Source: Ascoidea asiatica
Lineage: Eukaryota; Ascomycota; Saccharomycetes; Ascoideales; Ascoideaceae
Assembly: GCA_001600695.1 (NCBI GenBank)
Contig: BCKQ01000007.1
Span: 681,607-745,606, forward strand
Direction: 5' to 3'
DNA: 64,000 bases
Position numbers and translations under genes: made by a program. Every line of letters begins with the position of its first letter. Positions within the stretch are counted from its first letter, which is position 1. Below the pieces are notes generated by a model. The model was not told the DNA's origin and ran no database searches. It was given only the letters and a program-made list of their open reading frames with translations. Below, piece after piece: positions 59,224 through 64,000 of this stretch.

Positions 59224-62200
59224 TAATAATAATTATAATAATAATGGTAGAAATTTCAATCTTAGTAATAACATTAATACTACAACTACTAATAATAATT
59301 CAAATAAGAACATTTTAAATTCAAATTATAGTAAAAAAATCATAAATTATAGTAATACCAATCCAAATAATAAAATTTATAAAACTTCTAACACCATTAA
59401 TGATAACAATAACAACGATTACGTCAATGACGATGATGATGATGATGATGATAACGAGGATAATGTTGATGACGTACAAGATGATTATGATGCTGACAGT
59501 TCTTATTCTAATAATAATGATAATGAAAATAATGAGAAAAATAGAGCTTTAGTGATTGTATTTAGTGATAAAGCTCATATTTATTTCATAAATGGCTCTT
59601 CATTTATTGTAACTTTTCCCTTTAAAATTCTAAATTCAATGATATCTTATCAAGGTTTAGTTCTTCAAAGACAATTAAATTTAAATCATTTTAACTCAAA
59701 TTCAATTATCAATCAATTATCTCAAACTAATCAAACTAATCAATTTATAAATTCAAATAAATTTAAAGATAATTTACATTCTCCATTTGTTACTTTAATC
59801 GATCCCATTTTAGAATTAGGTTCTGTTGTATCTTCTTCAACATCTTCAATTTCTTTAAATGATCAATTAATAACTTTTCCTAAAAATTTATTAACTTCTT
59901 TAGCTGCTACTTTTAACCCTATTTTAAATATTATAACAATTTATCATGTAAGATTTTTATCTAAAAATAAATTACTTTTAAATAATAAAAATTCTAATAA
60001 TATTAATAATATTAATCTTAATAGTAATAATAGCGATACTGATAATGATCTTAATAATATTAAAAATAACAGCAATAATAATAATAATAATAATAGTAAT
60101 CAAAACAATCCAAATAATTCATCTTATACTTACTCATATTTATCTAATAATAAAAGAAGAAAATCCTCTTTAGGTAATCCAAATTCAAATAATTCAAATC
60201 TTAATATTAATTTATCAAATAATACTAATATTAATACTAATCAAAATAATAAAAATAATAAATCTAAAAATAGAAGATCTTCAAATTTTGGTATTTTACC
60301 AACTTCTTCAAATAATAATCCAAATACAATACTATACTCTTCAAATGATGATGATTTATCGTCTGCTTCTAATTCTATCCGTATTACTTCAATTTCAAAT
60401 TCAATTTCAAATTCTACTCAACTTTTACCTTCTACAATTTCAAATCGTAATAATGATGAAATTTCAAGTAAAAATAATGATATAGATAATCAATCAGATG
60501 TTCAAAACTCAAAACAAAGATCAACTTCTCATCATTCAGAAATGTTATCTTATGATAGAATGGCTTCTAATAATTTAATGGATACTTCAATCTCAAATAT
60601 TGATTTTAATAATACAATTAGCAATACCACTAATCTTGCTAATTCGAGTAATACAAATATTTATACTAATAACGATAATGATGGTGACATTGACCTAAGT
60701 ATTAATTTAGATAATGACTCTTCTTATATCTATAACAATTTTAATCACAATGTTATCTCAAATCCAATTTTAAGAAAAGATATAATTTTAACGAAATTAG
60801 AAAAAATTCATTTTAAAAATTCTATTGATTCTTTAAAAATTTTTACTATAAATTTCTTGGATAAAGAAGCAATAATAGTTATGAATAAACAATCAAATGA
60901 CTGTGAAGCTTTAATCTTTAAATCTTCGAATAATAATGTAACTATCCCAAAATTTCAAAAATCTTTTATATTCAACTGTCTTGATTGTTTTCCATTAAAT
61001 TTGAATACTAATAATAATACTAGTAATCAGAAGGTTACTAAAGATATTAATAGAGAAATTATTAATCAAAATATTATTCTAAATGAGAATAATAATCATA
61101 ATGGTTATATCATAACTTTAAATAATGATAATACTATTAATTTAATTAATGTCTTCTTAAATTTAAAATCTCATAAATTAAACTTATTTAAAAATAAAAA
61201 TATTCCAAAGATAATTAAAATCGCAGATAATAATGATACTGATCTAGCTTTAATTGGTAAAAATAATAAAATTTATTTATTCAATTTATTGATTAAACCT
61301 AATTATTCTTTAGTTTTATCATGTCTTAGAGTTTTTAAAATTTTAGCTGGTATAGAGGTTTATGAATACTTATGGTTACAATGGTGCTCTGCTTTATCTT
61401 TGAATAATAATCATGATGATTGGAATGCCTTTATCATTTCAGTTTTATCATTATTATTACCCGAAAATTACAGAAAAACTTTGGGTAAGATTGATAAGGT
61501 TAACAAGGTTTCTAAGAATTTACAAAATGCAATTTTATTAAAGACAAAAAATGTTAATCCATCATTTTCTTTAAATAATGCAACTGCTAATATTATCTTA
61601 GCTTTGCATTTGATCAGAGAAGAATTAAAATTAGATATTACAACAAGTAATGATATTTATAATTTAGGCCTACTATTAGCTCAGTTGACTGTTTGGATGG
61701 GTTGGACAGAGAAATGGGTTTCGTATTATTCAATTGATTATAATTTATTGGATAAAAAATCAATTCAATTAGGTACAATTCAATCAATGTTATTGGAAAA
61801 TCCTCCAAACTTATTAAAATCTTTATGTAGTATTTTCACGAATGATATTGTTCCTTACATTACTGTTTCACAATTAACAGAAGAAAATGATTTAATTGAT
61901 AAATTAGTTACACCTAGAACATATTACATTCTAAGATTATTTGAAGCGGTTATATCTCCAGAGTTTGAACCAATGGATATAGTTTCAATGATGGTTGAAT
62001 ATGGAATTAAGAAGATTGACTTAGAGACCTTTCCGCCTGGAATTGCAATACCATTAAAAGAGGCAATTGCATACTGCCAAGAAAATACACCGGTAGATTG
62101 GGGTAATCAAGCATTTGATTTGATTAACAGAAAGGATTTAAGATCGCTTTCAAAACCATTCAAAGATTTTCAAGTTTTGAGTTCTTTCAGTAATGTTAAG

Positions 62201-64000
62201 GATTTGGGAATTAAAGATGTTAAGCAAATTGTGGAACTTGTGACGAATAAAGAGCCAATATCTGCTTGGGATTCAGAATCTGAGGCTGATAGAATAAATA
62301 TAACTAAGCTTATATTTTCGAATGATAGACGATTTTATGAAGTTACAAGACTCCTTCAATCTTCAAGAGTTCAGACTTTGTCTCTGAATTTAGCTTCTGA
62401 AGTTAGTGAATATGAATTATTTCAAGTAGAAAAAGAATATGCATTGAAAGTTGCTACAAGAACATTAACCATACCCATGGGTAGAGGTGCCATATTTTTA
62501 TCAAGTAGAATGCCTTTGATGACAGAAAAATTCCCAATTCCTAGACTAAATTTGTCTGTTACTATGATCCATTCAGAAACTACTATCAATGTTGAAAAAG
62601 ATTTAGCAAGTGAAGAAGTGCTTCAATGGGGTTATTTTCATAATGGTGCATCGGCAGGGCTAGCTATTTCTAGGGATGCAAAAAATATCACAGGTAGTTG
62701 GATTGATTTCAACAAGCCAATGGTTCTAAATGCTCAACATGGTGGATTTTTATTATCTTTAGGTCTTTTAGGACATCTTAAAGATTTAGAGCAATGGTAT
62801 ATCTTCAATTATCTTGGGCCAAAACACATGTATACTAGCATTGGACTATTGCTTGGAATGTCAGCCAGTTTAAGAGGTACGATGGATATGAAATTAACCA
62901 AAGTTTTGTCGGTCCATGTCGTGGCATTGTTGCCGCAGGGAGCTTCTGATTTGAATGTATCTATTCCTGTACAAACATCTGGAATCATTGGAATTGGATT
63001 ATTATACTTAGAAACACAACATAGAAAAATGAGTGAAGTTTTATTATCTCAAATCAATAGTAGATTAATTGTAAATGAAGAACTTATTATTGATGAAGGT
63101 TATAGATTATCAGCTGGAGTTGCTTTGGGATATGTTAATCTCGGTAAAGGAGATAATATTCCTGGCATTAATATGGTTGATCGATTATTGGCTTTAGGTA
63201 CACCTTTAAAAGATATTCAAACCGGGGATGCTTTGGATCAAGCATCATATGGAGCTCTAATAGCATTGGCATTTATTTATCTTAAATCAATGAATCAGTC
63301 TGTTGCAAGTAAATTAGATCTTCCAAGAACAGAGCAGTTCTTAGAGTATATACGACCAGATGTTCTTTTATTAAGGGTTGTTGCACGTAATTTTGTGATG
63401 TGGAATGATATTGGAAATGATGAAAAATGGATTAAAACAGTAATACCACATTGTTTATTAAAAAAATATTCTATTGAAAAAATCAAAAAATTAAATTCCA
63501 ATCAGCTAATTTATTTTTATTTTATTGCAGGATCTTGTCTATCTATGGGAATTAAATATGCTTCAACAAATGATGAAACTGCTAAAAAAACTATCTTAAA
63601 ATATTTAGATTTTGTTATCAAGCTTACTCAAAAATCAAGTAATTGTTTTGATGAAAGTTTAGCAAAACAAAATATATTTGATGTTCAAAATGTTTTATTG
63701 ATTGCAGTATCACTAATCATGACTGGTAGTGGTGACCTAGATGTTTTTAAAAGATTAAGAATTCTATTTAATCATGTTAATAAAGATATGCAATATGGTA
63801 ATTATATGGCGGTCAATATGGGATTGGGATTTTTATTTTTAGGAGGAGGACAATTTGGTTTTAATGATTCTAACTTTGCAATTGCATCATTATTGGTTGG
63901 TGTATTTCCATTATTTCCTAAAATAAATCAGGAGATTAAAATTCATTTACAAGCGTTAAGGTATTTTTGGGTTCTTTCTGTCAGGCCTTCTTGTTTAGTT
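58652..64000 (+). CDS. APC1: Anaphase-promoting complex subunit 1, 3' end outside window
   Basis: An open frame of 1,783 codons runs from the ATG at 58652 to the last base, so the C-terminus is missing. Apc1 is the large scaffold of the APC/C ubiquitin ligase. The N-terminal 700 residues hold WD-type strands broken by long Asn, Ser and Asp inserts (poly-Asn near 59205 and 60075; acidic run near 59430). The C-terminal part is diagnostic: TRLLQSSR, EVSEYELF, LTIPMGRGAIFL, FPIPRLNLS, GYFHNGASAGLAI, SIGLLLGMSASLRGTMDM, VHVVALLPQGASDLN, IIGIGLLYLETQHRKMSEVL and YRLSAGVALGYVNLGKG. These PC (proteasome/cyclosome) repeats match Apc1 of fungi and animals. It is divergent from MOB2 and has one in-frame CTG (62384-62386). 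Confidence 0.97.

Overview
This window is nuclear DNA of a budding yeast (Saccharomycotina). It is strongly AT-rich. Genes are mostly intronless; the one confident intron, in LSM2, has GTTAGT, ACTAAC and CAG signals. The proteins are recognisable yeast orthologues (LSM2, NCL1/TRM4, ORC6, LST7, BUD20, AIM6-like, BUD32, RIM101, a WSC sensor, SPC98, MOB2, APC1). A complex I subunit (NDUFS4 type) excludes Saccharomycetaceae-like yeasts that have lost complex I. Asn and Ser homopolymers inflate most regulatory proteins. In-frame CTG codons are very rare (three seen in the plus-strand genes), which fits AT bias but also a CUG-reassigned clade; the window cannot decide this.

Layout. 1-4.6 kb: the 3' part of a fungal-specific transcription factor and an Asn/Ser-rich protein with a CX2C...CX2C motif. 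5.5-26.2 kb: an unusual plant-cell-wall island. It holds a sugar/polyol SDR, an L-arabinitol 4-dehydrogenase-like enzyme, a GH45 endoglucanase with CBM1, a D-2-hydroxyacid dehydrogenase, two pectate lyase genes and a CBM1-expansin-like secreted protein, interspersed with tRNA-Asn, LSM2, NCL1 and a Myb/SANT-like factor. The two pectate lyase genes are the arms of a matched-length inverted duplication of 1,897 bp (13260-15156 and 22438-24334) that brackets 7,281 bp carrying LSM2, NCL1 and the Myb-like gene. 27.6-43 kb: ORC6, tRNA-Arg(CCG) with an intron, an unrecognised 1,053-aa protein, LST7, BUD20, an AIM6-like protein, a small single-pass membrane protein, BUD32 and a leucine-rich-repeat protein. 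43.9-64 kb: RIM101, a 3.1-kb gene-free divergent region, a WSC sensor, NDUFS4, SPC98, MOB2 and the 5' portion of APC1, which runs off the window end.

How the parts may work together. The endoglucanase, expansin-like protein and pectate lyases would loosen and cut cellulose and pectin outside the cell. The arabinitol dehydrogenase and SDR would fit downstream use of L-arabinose or other pectin-derived sugars. RIM101, the alkaline/ambient-pH regulator, lies about 20 kb away. Its core site GCCAAG occurs three times in its own upstream region and twice in the promoter of each pectate lyase copy, suggesting pH control of pectate lyase and autoregulation (inference from motif matches). GC-rich islands with clustered CGGA motifs stand out from the AT-rich background in several intergenic regions, including one between convergent genes where no promoter is expected.
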